Shown: one piece after another, positions 1-8,084 of the stretch | Numbering within the stretch: position 1 is the first letter of the stretch | Layout: every line of letters begins with the position of its first letter | Origin: Mycobacterium sp. 852002-51971_SCH5477799-a | GTDB taxonomy: Bacteria > Actinomycetota > Actinomycetes > Mycobacteriales > Mycobacteriaceae | DNA: 64,000 bases | Direction: 5' to 3' | NCBI RefSeq assembly: GCF_001667145.1 | Contig: NZ_LZIF01000122.1 | Coordinates: 1-64,000, forward strand | The notes under the pieces: generated by a model | Seen by the model: the letters and a program-made list of their open reading frames with translations, nothing else | Database searches by the model: none | What the model was told of the DNA's origin: nothing | Translations under genes and position numbers: made by a program

Positions 1-347
1 CCCTCCCGCCCGCGCCTCCCGTGGACCTGCCGCCGGCACCCCCGGCCGATGCCCCGCCGCCGGCCGAGGCGCTGCCGCCAGCACCACCGACGGACTTGCC
101 GCCGGCCGAGGCGCTGCCGCCAGCACCACCGACGGACTTGCCGCCGGCCGAGGCGCTGCCGCCAGCACCACCTGCGGACGCACCGCCCGTCGCGGACACG
201 GACTTCCACGGTTCCGTACCGGAAGACATGCCGCAGCAGGCTTCCGACGCCAACTACCTCGTGCAGCTGTGGGAGGCGATCCGGGCCCAGGACGTTCAGG
301 GCAACGACGCGCTGGACGCTCTCGCTCAGCCGTCACCCAACGCCTGA
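1..347 (+). CDS. rpfA: Resuscitation-promoting factor RpfA, C-terminal end (partial)
   Basis: Only the 3' end is present, because the gene enters from the left edge; the reading frame runs from base 3. The visible part is an Ala/Pro-rich region of PPAEALPPAPPTDL-type repeats followed by a short conserved tail (LWEAIRAQDV, GNDALDALAQP). That tail resembles the end of mycobacterial RpfA (Rv0867c), a secreted muralytic enzyme that acts on peptidoglycan and helps dormant cells resume growth. The catalytic Rpf domain lies outside the window. The next genes, moaE2, mog and moaC2, are the expected neighbours and converge on it across a terminator hairpin. The identification rests on the tail and the gene order. 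Confidence 0.85.
   Translation, partial: LPPAPPVDLPPAPPADAPPPAEALPPAPPTDLPPAEALPPAPPTDLPPAEALPPAPPADAPPVADTDFHGSVPEDMPQQASDANYLVQLWEAIRAQDVQGNDALDALAQPSPNA
57..182 (+). repeat. 42-bp tandem repeat inside rpfA
   Basis: Three head-to-tail 42-bp units (57-98, 99-140, 141-182) encode 14-residue PPAEALPPAPPTDL units. The first two are identical and the third diverges in its last dozen bases. Such in-frame repeats in the proline-rich linker are expected to vary in number between strains. Confidence 0.9.
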
Positions 348-364
348 CACCGCCTGACTCCCCG

Positions 365-398
365 CACGCCCCGAAACCCCTCCTTTTCGGGGCGTGTT
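365..398. terminator. Bidirectional intrinsic terminator between rpfA and moaE2
   Basis: A perfect 12-bp stem (CACGCCCCGAAA at 365-376 with TTTCGGGGCGTG at 385-396) encloses an 8-nt loop. It lies between the convergent ends of rpfA and moaE2, so it can serve both strands. Confidence 0.75.
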
Positions 399-436
399 GG
401 GCATGGCGCACCAATCCGGTGGCCGGGCCTGGCGCG

Positions 437-862
437 TCAGGCCGAGCCCACCCACTCCTCGGTTCCGTCGGCGAAGAATTGGTGCTTCCACACCGGTAGC
501 CGCGCCTTGATGGTGTCCACCAGATGCGCACAGGTGGCGAATGCCGCCTGTCTGTGGTCGGCGGCGACGGCCGCAACCAGCGCCGCCTCTCCGATGCGCA
601 ACGCGCCGATGCGGTGGCTGGCGGCGACGGCACGCACCCCGCTGGACTGCTCGGCCACCTCGGCCACCACATCGGCGATGACCTGGTCGGCCGACGGGTG
701 CGCGGAGTACTCCAGTCGCACCACCCGCCGTCCGCCGTCATGGTCGCGGATCATGCCGACGAATCCGACGATGGCTCCGGCCGACTGATGACCCACCAAC
801 TCTTCATGCTCGGCCAGTGAAATCGGTTGCCCGGTCATGGCAGCGCGCACGACGAGCGTCAT
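437..862 (-). CDS. moaE2: Molybdopterin synthase catalytic subunit MoaE
   Basis: The 141-residue MoaE would transfer sulfur carried by MoaD onto precursor Z (cPMP) to form molybdopterin in the cytoplasm. Lys119 and Lys126, in KARLPVWK, fall at the positions of the conserved active-site lysines of this family. The ATG at 862 gives the usual family length and N-terminus and overlaps the mog stop by 4 nt (ATGA). The gene is last in a moaC2-mog-moaE2 run on the minus strand, so it is probably translated by coupling. No moaD lies nearby, so that partner must be encoded elsewhere. Confidence 0.93.
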   Translation of the reverse strand: MTLVVRAAMTGQPISLAEHEELVGHQSAGAIVGFVGMIRDHDGGRRVVRLEYSAHPSADQVIADVVAEVAEQSSGVRAVAASHRIGALRIGEAALVAAVAADHRQAAFATCAHLVDTIKARLPVWKHQFFADGTEEWVGSA

Positions 863-1341
863 CGCCGGTGATCTTTGCCGGCGAGCTGGTCGAGTGCGTG
901 GTCCAGCACATCGGCGAGCACGCCGAGGCCGTCGCGGACCCCGCCGGGCGAACCGGGCAGGTTGACGATCAGGGTCTGGCCAGCCACACCGCACACCCCG
1001 CGTGACAGCACCGATGTTGGCACCTTCGGCAGGCCCGACTGGCGGATCGCTTCCGCCAGCCCCGGAATCATGTAGTCCACGACGGCCGCGGTGTGGTCCG
1101 GTGTGCTGTCGCTGGGCGAGATGCCGGTGCCGCCGGAGGTGATGACGACGTCGACCCCGGCATCGATCGCGGTGCGGAGCGCGTCGCCGACCGGCGGCCC
1201 GTCAGCCACCACCTCCGGCTGCGGGGCCGAAAAGCCGCGCTCTGCCAGCCATTCGGCGATGATCGGGCCGCAGCGGTCGTCGTAGACGCCAGACGACGCG
1301 CGGGTCGAGGCGATGACGATGCGGGCCGAACGGGTGCTCAT
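859..1341 (-). CDS. mog: Molybdopterin adenylyltransferase-type protein Mog
   Basis: This 160-residue MoCF-domain protein would adenylylate molybdopterin before molybdate insertion. The nucleotide/MPT-binding TSGGTG lies at residues 68-73, followed by SPSD, and LPGSPGG lies at 128-134. The ATG at 1341 gives the MSTRSAR start seen in mycobacterial Mog; an in-frame ATG 12 nt upstream would add four residues. It overlaps moaC2 upstream and moaE2 downstream by 4 nt each, indicating one tightly coupled operon. Confidence 0.93.
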   Translation of the reverse strand: MSTRSARIVIASTRASSGVYDDRCGPIIAEWLAERGFSAPQPEVVADGPPVGDALRTAIDAGVDVVITSGGTGISPSDSTPDHTAAVVDYMIPGLAEAIRQSGLPKVPTSVLSRGVCGVAGQTLIVNLPGSPGGVRDGLGVLADVLDHALDQLAGKDHRR

Positions 1342-1862
1342 GGGCGCGCCCACCTTCCGGTTTTGCCGCCTTCCTTGCGCAGCACTCGAATGTCGTCGAT
1401 TCGTGCGGCGGGGTCTACCGCCTTGATCATGTCGTAGAGCGTCAGTCCCGCGACGCTGACCGCCGTGAGCGCTTCCATCTCAACCCCCGTGCGGTCGGTG
1501 CTTCGCACCGTTGCGGTGATCTCGACCTCAGACTCCCGCATGGTGAAGTCGATGTCGACCCCCGTAAGAGCGAGTTGATGACACAGCGGGATGAGTTCGC
1601 TGGTGCGCTTCGCGGCCTGGATGCCGGCGATCCGCGCGGTGGCCAGGGCATCGCCTTTGGGCAGACCCCCGGTGGAGATCAACGTCAGCACGTGCGCCGA
1701 GGAACGCAGGACGCCGGCGGCCACCGCGGTCCGCTTGGTGGCCACCTTCTCGCTGACGTCGACCATGTGCGCCGCCCCGTGGTCGTCCAGATGTGACAGG
1801 ACGCCGGGGCCGGGGTCTTCCGACGCCCATTTCGCAGAGGCTTTGGAGTCCTCAGAGGCCAT
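1338..1862 (-). CDS. moaC2: Cyclic pyranopterin monophosphate synthase MoaC
   Basis: MoaC acts with MoaA in the first step of molybdenum cofactor synthesis, converting the GTP-derived 3',8-cyclo intermediate to cPMP. The family signatures are all present in the 174 residues: KRTSELIPLCHQL (85-97), EMEALTAVS (128-136), LYDMIKA (142-148) and KEGGK (163-167). It is the second gene of the minus-strand run, 8 nt after the small upstream gene and overlapping mog by 4 nt. Confidence 0.93.
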   Translation of the reverse strand: MASEDSKASAKWASEDPGPGVLSHLDDHGAAHMVDVSEKVATKRTAVAAGVLRSSAHVLTLISTGGLPKGDALATARIAGIQAAKRTSELIPLCHQLALTGVDIDFTMRESEVEITATVRSTDRTGVEMEALTAVSVAGLTLYDMIKAVDPAARIDDIRVLRKEGGKTGRWARP

Positions 1863-1870
1863 TTGGCGGC

Positions 1871-2080
1871 CTACCGATTGACGACGGTGACCGGGTGCAG
1901 GTAGGGCAGTTCGGTGGAGGGCAGCGGGAACACCAGTTCGCCGAAGGGCGACAGCGCGCCCGTGCGATCGGTCACGAGTTCGCTCACCGCGTGGTCGTCG
2001 GGGTCGGTCGTCGGCCAGCCGTTATCGACATACTTGGATTTGCGGGCTTTGCCCTCAGCAGTGTCAGCCACGAGGTCCAT
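1871..2080 (-). CDS. Small conserved hypothetical protein (Rv0863-like)
   Basis: This 69-residue protein has a charged N-terminus (KARKSKYVDNGWP) and a compact C-terminal part (LSPFGELVFPLP). It starts the moaC2-mog-moaE2 run and its stop lies 8 nt before moaC2. By position it corresponds to Rv0863 of M. tuberculosis. No domain or signal peptide is recognised and its function is unknown. The ATG at 2080 was chosen; an upstream in-frame valine start is possible. Confidence 0.7.
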   Translation of the reverse strand: MDLVADTAEGKARKSKYVDNGWPTTDPDDHAVSELVTDRTGALSPFGELVFPLPSTELPYLHPVTVVNR

Positions 2081-2222
2081 TCTGACAGGTGGCCCAACCG
2101 CACGCGGCGCAAGACCGGGGTTCCAGCCGCGCGCCCGTCGCCGCCGCTGGTCACGGTGCTGGCGAGGCGGCGGGCTTTCGGGGACTGCTGGGTACGCGCG
2201 GCCTGCTTTACGCTGGTCAGCA

Positions 2223-4481
2223 ATGACCGACAACACCCCGGATATCCCGCTGGGGTCTTGGCTGGCCGAGTTATCCGATGAGCGGCTGATCCGACTGTTG
2301 GAGTTGCGGCCGGACCTGGCCCAGCCCCCACCCGGCAGCATCGCCGCACTGGCCGCGCGCGCCCAGGCCCGCCAGTCGATCAAGGCCGGCACCGACGACC
2401 TCGACTTCCTGCGGCTGGCTGTACTCGATGCGCTGCTGGTGCTGCAGGCCGACGCGGAGCCGGTGCCGACCGCGAAGCTGCTGGCGCTGATCGATGACCG
2501 TGCCCCCGAAACCGACGTCCTCGACGCCCTGGACGACCTCCGGGAGCGCGCCCTGGTCTGGGGCGAGGCCGCCCTGCGGGTGGCCGCCGACGCCGCGACC
2601 GGAATGCCCTGGCATGCCGGCCAGGTCATTCTCGAGGACACCTCGCGCAGCGCCGAACAGATCGCCGGCCTAATCGACGACCTCAACCAGGCGCAGCTCG
2701 ACGTGTTGGAGAAGCTTCTCGAGGGCTCCCCGATGGGCCGCACCCGCGACGCCGCGCCCGGCGCTCCCGCCGACCGGCCGGTGCCCCAGCTGCTCGCCAT
2801 GGGCCTGCTGCGGCGCATCGACGCCGAGACGGTGATCTTGCCCCGCCACGTAGGGCAGGTGCTGCGCGGCGAGCAGCCCGGGCCCATGCAGCTGACCGCA
2901 CCCGATCCGGTGGTGGCTACCACCACCGCCCACGACGCCGACGCGGTGGCCGCCGGCGCCGCCATCGACTTGCTGCACGAGGTCGACGTCCTGCTTGAAA
3001 CGCTTTCCGCCGCACCGGTTTCCGAGCTGCGCAGCGGCGGCCTGGGGATTCGCGACGTCAAGCGGCTGAGCAAACTGACCGGCATCGACGAGCCGCGGCT
3101 GGGATTGATCCTCGAAGTCGCGGCCGCGGCCGGATTGATCGCCAGCGGCATGCCCGACCCCGAGCCGGTCACCGGCGAGGCACCGTACTGGGCGCCGACG
3201 ATCGCCACCGACCGGTACACCGCAATGTCGACCGCCGAACGCTGGCAGCTGTTGGCCAGCAGCTGGCTCGACCTTCCCGGGCGGCCGGCGCTGATCGGCA
3301 GTCGCGGCCCCGACGCCAAGCCCTATGGGGCCCTCACCGACGGCCTGTACTCCACGGCCGCGCCTTTGGATCGCCGGCTGCTGCTTGGCATGCTGTCCGA
3401 ACTGTCCCCCGGTGCCGGCGTCAACGCGGCGGCAGCCTCGGCGGCGCTGATCTGGCGGCGTCCGCGCTGGGCCAAGCGGTTGCAGCCCGGACCCGTCGGG
3501 GACCTGCTCGCCGAGAGCACCGCCCTGGGGCTGGTCGGCCGCGGCGCGATCAGCACACCCGGCCGTGCGCTATTGGACGACGACGGCGATCCGCAGGTCG
3601 CGATCGAGGCGATGAACCGGGCGCTGCCCAAACCGGTCGACCACTTTTTGGTGCAGGCGGACCTGACCGTGGTCGTACCCGGGCCGTTGGAACGCGACCT
3701 GGCCGAGCAACTCGCCGTCGTTGCCACCGTCGAATCGGCCGGCGCCGCGATGGTGTACCGCGTCAGCGAGCAGTCGATCCGGCACGCGCTCGATGTCGGC
3801 AAGACCCGCGACTGGATGCATTCCCTGTTCGCCAAGCATTCCAAAACGCCAGTGCCCCAAGGGCTTACCTATCTGATCGACGATGTTGCACGCCGCCACG
3901 GGCAGCTGCGGATCGGCATGGCCGCGTCGTTCGTGCGCTGCGAGGACCCCGCGCTGCTGGCCCAGGCCTTGACCGCACCGGCGACCGAGGAGGTGCAGTT
4001 GCGGGCCCTGGCGCCGACGGTCGCGGTGTCGCCGGCTCCGATCGGCGAGGTGCTCGCCGCCTTGCGTGCCGCGGGCTTCGCGCCGGCGGCCGAGGATTCT
4101 TCCGGCGCGATCGTCGACGTGCGTCCGCGCGGCGCCCGAGTGGCCGCGCCCCAGCAGCGCCGGCCCTATCGCCCGGTCCGGCGTCCCAACAGCGACAGCC
4201 TAAACGCGGTGGTGGCGGTGCTGCGCAAGGTGTCCGCCGCACCCTTCGGCAATATCCGCATCGACCCCGCGGTGACCATGACGCAGCTGCAGCGCGCGGC
4301 AAGGGAACAAGACACCCTGGTGATCGGTTATCTGGATGCGGCCGGCGTGGCCACCCAGCGGGTGGTGTCGCCCATCACCATCAAGGGTGGGCAGCTCGTG
4401 GCCTTCGACTCCGCGTCGGGACGGTTGCGTGACTTCGCCATTCACCGCATCACGTCGGTGTTGTCGGCCGGCGGCCGATAA
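2223..4481 (+). CDS. Helicase-associated domain protein (Rv0862c-like)
   Basis: This 752-residue protein resembles the Rv0862c family, which carries an XPB/Ssl2-like helicase-associated domain towards the C-terminus but no ATPase motifs. No Walker A or DEAD/DEVH box is visible. It ends 52 nt before the ERCC3/XPB helicase on the same strand, so it is probably a partner or accessory factor in DNA repair or transcription; that role is inferred from context. The ATG at 2223 starts MTDNTPDIPLGSW. Longer in-frame extensions upstream overlap the small opposite-strand gene and were rejected. Confidence 0.8.
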   Translation: MTDNTPDIPLGSWLAELSDERLIRLLELRPDLAQPPPGSIAALAARAQARQSIKAGTDDLDFLRLAVLDALLVLQADAEPVPTAKLLALIDDRAPETDVLDALDDLRERALVWGEAALRVAADAATGMPWHAGQVILEDTSRSAEQIAGLIDDLNQAQLDVLEKLLEGSPMGRTRDAAPGAPADRPVPQLLAMGLLRRIDAETVILPRHVGQVLRGEQPGPMQLTAPDPVVATTTAHDADAVAAGAAIDLLHEVDVLLETLSAAPVSELRSGGLGIRDVKRLSKLTGIDEPRLGLILEVAAAAGLIASGMPDPEPVTGEAPYWAPTIATDRYTAMSTAERWQLLASSWLDLPGRPALIGSRGPDAKPYGALTDGLYSTAAPLDRRLLLGMLSELSPGAGVNAAAASAALIWRRPRWAKRLQPGPVGDLLAESTALGLVGRGAISTPGRALLDDDGDPQVAIEAMNRALPKPVDHFLVQADLTVVVPGPLERDLAEQLAVVATVESAGAAMVYRVSEQSIRHALDVGKTRDWMHSLFAKHSKTPVPQGLTYLIDDVARRHGQLRIGMAASFVRCEDPALLAQALTAPATEEVQLRALAPTVAVSPAPIGEVLAALRAAGFAPAAEDSSGAIVDVRPRGARVAAPQQRRPYRPVRRPNSDSLNAVVAVLRKVSAAPFGNIRIDPAVTMTQLQRAAREQDTLVIGYLDAAGVATQRVVSPITIKGGQLVAFDSASGRLRDFAIHRITSVLSAGGR

Positions 4482-4533
4482 TGGTCGGCATGGCCCCCGC
4501 CGTGAACACAGATCAGGAGGAGTGGCGCTGAAT

Positions 4534-6183
4534 ATGTCTGACGGACCGTTGATCGTGCAGTCCGACAAGACGGTGTTGCTCGAGGTCGACCACGAGCTGG
4601 CCGGCGCGGCGCGCGCCGCTATCGCGCCGTTCGCCGAGCTGGAACGCGCACCCGAACACGTGCACACCTACCGCATCACGCCGCTGGCGCTGTGGAACGC
4701 GCGCGCCGCCGGTCATGACGCCGAACAGGTGGTCGATGCGCTGGTCAGCTTCTCGCGCTACGCGGTGCCCCAACCGCTGCTGGTCGACATCGTCGACACC
4801 ATGGCCCGCTACGGTCGCTTGCAGCTGGTGAGAAACCCCGCGCACGGCCTGACACTGGTGAGCCTGGATCGCGCCGTGCTCGAAGAGGTGTTGCGCAACA
4901 AGAAGATTGCCCCGATGCTGGGCGCCCGGATCGACGACGACACCGTCATCGTCCACCCCAGCGAGCGCGGCCGCGTCAAGCAGATGCTGCTCAAGATCGG
5001 TTGGCCCGCCGAAGATCTCGCGGGTTACGTCGACGGCGAAGCGCATCCGATCAGCCTGGCCCAGGACGGCTGGCACCTGCGCGACTATCAGCAGATGGCC
5101 ACTGACTCCTTCTGGTCCGGCGGATCCGGGGTGGTGGTGCTTCCGTGCGGTGCCGGTAAGACGCTGGTGGGCGCGGCTGCCATGGCGAAAGCCGGTGCGA
5201 CGACGCTGATTCTGGTGACCAACATCGTCGCGGCCCGCCAGTGGAAGCGCGAGCTGATCGCGCGCACATCGCTCACCGAGGACGAGATCGGCGAATACTC
5301 CGGCGAACGCAAGGAGATCCGCCCGGTCACGATCTCGACGTATCAGATGATCACCCGCCGCACCAAGGGCGAGTATCGGCACTTGGAGCTCTTCGACAGC
5401 CGGGACTGGGGACTGATCATCTACGACGAGGTCCATCTGTTGCCGGCGCCGGTGTTCCGGATGACCGCGGATCTGCAGTCCAAGCGGCGCCTGGGCCTGA
5501 CCGCCACGCTGGTCCGCGAGGACGGCCGCGAGGGTGACGTGTTCTCGCTGATCGGCCCGAAGCGCTATGACGCGCCGTGGAAGGACATCGAGGCGCAGGG
5601 ATGGATCGCTCCGGCCGAGTGCGTCGAAGTACGGGTCACCATGACCGACAACGAGCGGATGCTCTACGCCACCGCCGAACCCGAAGTGCGGTACAAGCTG
5701 TGCTCGACGGTGCACACCAAAATCGCTGTGGTCAAGTCGATCCTGGCGAAACATCCCGGCGAGCAGACCCTGGTGATTGGTGCCTACCTGGATCAGCTCG
5801 ACGAGCTCGGTGCCGAGCTGAATGCCCCGGTGATCCAGGGGTCCACCCGGACCAAGGAACGCGAGGAGCTGTTCGACGCCTTCCGGCGCGGCGAGTTGTC
5901 CACCCTGGTGGTGTCCAAAGTCGCGAACTTCTCCATTGACCTGCCGGAAGCCTCTGTGGCAGTGCAGGTTTCGGGAACATTCGGCTCTCGCCAAGAGGAG
6001 GCGCAACGGCTGGGCCGGCTGCTGCGGCCCAAGTCCGACGGTGGCGGCGCCATCTTCTATTCCGTGGTGGCGCGCGACAGCCTGGACGCCGAGTACGCCG
6101 CGCACCGGCAGCGCTTCTTGGCCGAGCAGGGCTACGGCTACATCATCCGCGACGCGGACGACCTCCTGGGCCCCGCGATTTAG
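4534..6183 (+). CDS. ercc3: XPB/ERCC3-type DNA repair helicase
   Basis: This 549-residue SF2 helicase of the bacterial XPB family is an ATP-dependent 3'-5' DNA helicase associated with nucleotide excision repair. Walker A PCGAGKT is at 204-210, the DEVH box at 298-301, TATLVRED at 323-330, and motif VI QRLGRLLRP near the C-terminus. The N-terminal ~180 residues form the XPB-type damage-recognition region. The ATG at 4534 follows AGGAGG (4515-4520) with a long 13-nt spacer; an in-frame GTG at 4522 lies too close to that site. It follows the Rv0862c-like gene in a two-gene unit. Confidence 0.93.
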   Translation: MSDGPLIVQSDKTVLLEVDHELAGAARAAIAPFAELERAPEHVHTYRITPLALWNARAAGHDAEQVVDALVSFSRYAVPQPLLVDIVDTMARYGRLQLVRNPAHGLTLVSLDRAVLEEVLRNKKIAPMLGARIDDDTVIVHPSERGRVKQMLLKIGWPAEDLAGYVDGEAHPISLAQDGWHLRDYQQMATDSFWSGGSGVVVLPCGAGKTLVGAAAMAKAGATTLILVTNIVAARQWKRELIARTSLTEDEIGEYSGERKEIRPVTISTYQMITRRTKGEYRHLELFDSRDWGLIIYDEVHLLPAPVFRMTADLQSKRRLGLTATLVREDGREGDVFSLIGPKRYDAPWKDIEAQGWIAPAECVEVRVTMTDNERMLYATAEPEVRYKLCSTVHTKIAVVKSILAKHPGEQTLVIGAYLDQLDELGAELNAPVIQGSTRTKEREELFDAFRRGELSTLVVSKVANFSIDLPEASVAVQVSGTFGSRQEEAQRLGRLLRPKSDGGGAIFYSVVARDSLDAEYAAHRQRFLAEQGYGYIIRDADDLLGPAI

Positions 6184-6240
6184 GTTGTGAAGGGCTCGCT
6201 GCTTAGCGTGGCGGCCACCGTGTTATTCGACGTGCCGCGA

Positions 6241-6732
6241 TCATCGAATCTTATTGCGCTTCTTGACATCCATGGACACGACGAACCCACCGAGGCTGAC
6301 AAAGCCAGCACCGACTCCTCCGATGTAAGCCTTGGCCATATCGCGGGTGGACACGTCACCGCAGTGCGATAGCGAGGCCAGCCATGCGACGGCGTCATCG
6401 CGTTGATCGTTGTCGTACACCCGAAGCGGGCATGGCATCCAGGCACCGATGGCGCGGCTTGGTGCCCGAATCCAGCCGATATCACTCATGACAGCGCACC
6501 CGTCGAGCAAGCGCAGATAGGCCGATCCGAGTCGCGCCTCCGTCCACAGTGCTCCCGCCGTGATGCGCTGAAACCCCGGGCCGAACGCATACAGCAGCCG
6601 CATCCGATCCCCTGCGCGTCCTGCCTTTTCGATCATCGGCGCGAAGACCCGTGCATAGTCGGATGCGGTCACTGTTCCGACGGCCTCCAGCGCTTGAATG
6701 CCCGCGGGCATGCCCATAAGTTCCTTCAGCAC
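6241..6732 (-). CDS. STAS / SpoIIAA-like domain protein
   Basis: This 163-residue protein has a SpoIIAA-like (STAS-fold) body: LEAVGTVTASDYARVFAP, then RMRLLYAFGPGF, and a C-terminal RVYDNDQRDDAVAWL stretch typical of the family. A Gly-rich hydrophobic tail (AYIGGVGAGFVSLGGFVVSM) may be a membrane-associated segment. Such proteins are small cytosolic or lipid-interacting modules with no assigned enzymatic role. The GTG at 6732 was chosen because GGAGAGGAG (6739-6747) lies 6 nt upstream; the reading frame stays open to an earlier start at 6804. It is divergent from the adjacent flavin monooxygenase. Confidence 0.65.
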   Translation of the reverse strand: MLKELMGMPAGIQALEAVGTVTASDYARVFAPMIEKAGRAGDRMRLLYAFGPGFQRITAGALWTEARLGSAYLRLLDGCAVMSDIGWIRAPSRAIGAWMPCPLRVYDNDQRDDAVAWLASLSHCGDVSTRDMAKAYIGGVGAGFVSLGGFVVSMDVKKRNKIR

Positions 6733-6855
6733 CGCCGTCTCCTCTCCGGTGTCGACGATCGACGCGCTCGCCGTGCCCCTCCACAAATTACTATCCCACC
6801 GCAACTATTGCCTAGTGCTATGATAATTTGGCTTTACTCGCCGCGGAGGTACGAC

Positions 6856-8040
6856 ATGAAGATCGCCATTGTCGGTGCTGGCATCGCCGGTCCAACACTT
6901 GCGTACTGGCTTTGCCGCCATGGCCACGAGCCCACCCTGATCGAGAAGGCGGCGTGTCTTCGCACTGGCGGCTACGCAGTGGACTTTTGGGGCGGTGGGT
7001 ATGCCGTTGCCGAACGTATGGGTCTTACCGCCGAATTGCACGCCGCCGGATACGCGGTCCAGGAGGTGCGAATAGTGGACCGGAATTCGCAGAAGGTGGG
7101 CGGCTTTTCGGCTGAAGCTTTCCGGCGGAACGTCGATGGCCGGTTCGTGACTGTGCCCCGCGGCGATTTGGCGGCCATTATCTATCGCTCCATCGACAAT
7201 CATGCCGAAACCCTGTTCGGTGAAAGCGTTTCGGCCATCGAACAACACGACTCGGGCGTGCAGGTCACCCTGCAGCGTGGCGGGTCACGAGAATTCGACC
7301 TGCTCGTCGGCGCGGGTGGTATCCATTCGCCTGTCCGGGATTTAGTATTCGGCCCGCCACCCCGATATGAGGTCGACCTGGGCTACCGAGTCGCGGCGTT
7401 CGAGGCCGAGGGCTATCAACCGCGTGATGAACTCGTCTACTTTGCGCACACCATGCCCGGGCGCATGATCACACGATTCACGATGCGCGACGACAAGACG
7501 ATGTTTCTCTTTGTTTTCACCTCTGGTCACATGAGCGGGCCCGATCCGCAGGATGTGCCACAGGCCAAGACGACCCTGCATGAGGTTTTCGGCAACGCGG
7601 GCTGGGAATGTCCGGAGATCTTGCGCAAGCTCGACGGGACCTCCGATGTGTACTTCGATCGAGTCAGCCAAATCGTCATGGACCACTGGTCGGATGGACG
7701 TGTAGCGCTCATCGGTGACGCCGCGGCCGCGGTCTCGCTGCTGGCGGGTGAGGGAACCGGTCTCGCGATGGTGCAGGCCTACATACTGGCCGGCGAACTC
7801 AATAGCGCAGGAGCCAATCACCAGGATGCGTTTCGTCGCTACGAGCGGCAGCTGCGTCCGATCGTCGAGGCCCGGCAGCGGTCGGCGCGGGCATTCGCCA
7901 CGATGTTCGCGCCGAAAACTGCGCTGGGCGTATGGACCCGCAATCAGGCGTCGAAACTGCTGAACATTCCGCGGCTGGCCGACTGGGCCATCCGCAGCGA
8001 ATTCCGCGACGACATCGCGTTACCCGAATATGCGGCGTAG
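6856..8040 (+). CDS. FAD-dependent monooxygenase (PHBH/TetX class A type)
   Basis: This 394-residue class A flavoprotein would use NAD(P)H and O2 to hydroxylate an unknown aromatic or polyketide-like substrate. The dinucleotide-binding GAGIAG is at residues 7-12 and the FAD-ribityl motif ALIGDAAAA is near 284-292. The ATG at 6856 sits 5 nt after GGAGGT (6845-6850). A TATGAT hexamer at 6819-6824 could be a -10 element. It resembles the monooxygenase at 13040, sharing the RTGGYAVD / KTGGHAVD stretch, so the two are probably paralogues. Confidence 0.85.
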   Translation: MKIAIVGAGIAGPTLAYWLCRHGHEPTLIEKAACLRTGGYAVDFWGGGYAVAERMGLTAELHAAGYAVQEVRIVDRNSQKVGGFSAEAFRRNVDGRFVTVPRGDLAAIIYRSIDNHAETLFGESVSAIEQHDSGVQVTLQRGGSREFDLLVGAGGIHSPVRDLVFGPPPRYEVDLGYRVAAFEAEGYQPRDELVYFAHTMPGRMITRFTMRDDKTMFLFVFTSGHMSGPDPQDVPQAKTTLHEVFGNAGWECPEILRKLDGTSDVYFDRVSQIVMDHWSDGRVALIGDAAAAVSLLAGEGTGLAMVQAYILAGELNSAGANHQDAFRRYERQLRPIVEARQRSARAFATMFAPKTALGVWTRNQASKLLNIPRLADWAIRSEFRDDIALPEYAA

Positions 8041-8084
8041 CCGTCCGACTGCGGTGGACCTGAGAAGGGTTTGGGCTCAGTCAA

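Noticed and set aside
57..182. CRISPR-like array
   Set aside because: The 42-bp repeats have no spacers and lie in frame in the rpfA coding sequence.
1914..2222. N-terminal extension of the Rv0862c-like gene
   Set aside because: It runs over the small opposite-strand gene and adds no recognisable sequence; the ATG at 2223 gives the expected length.
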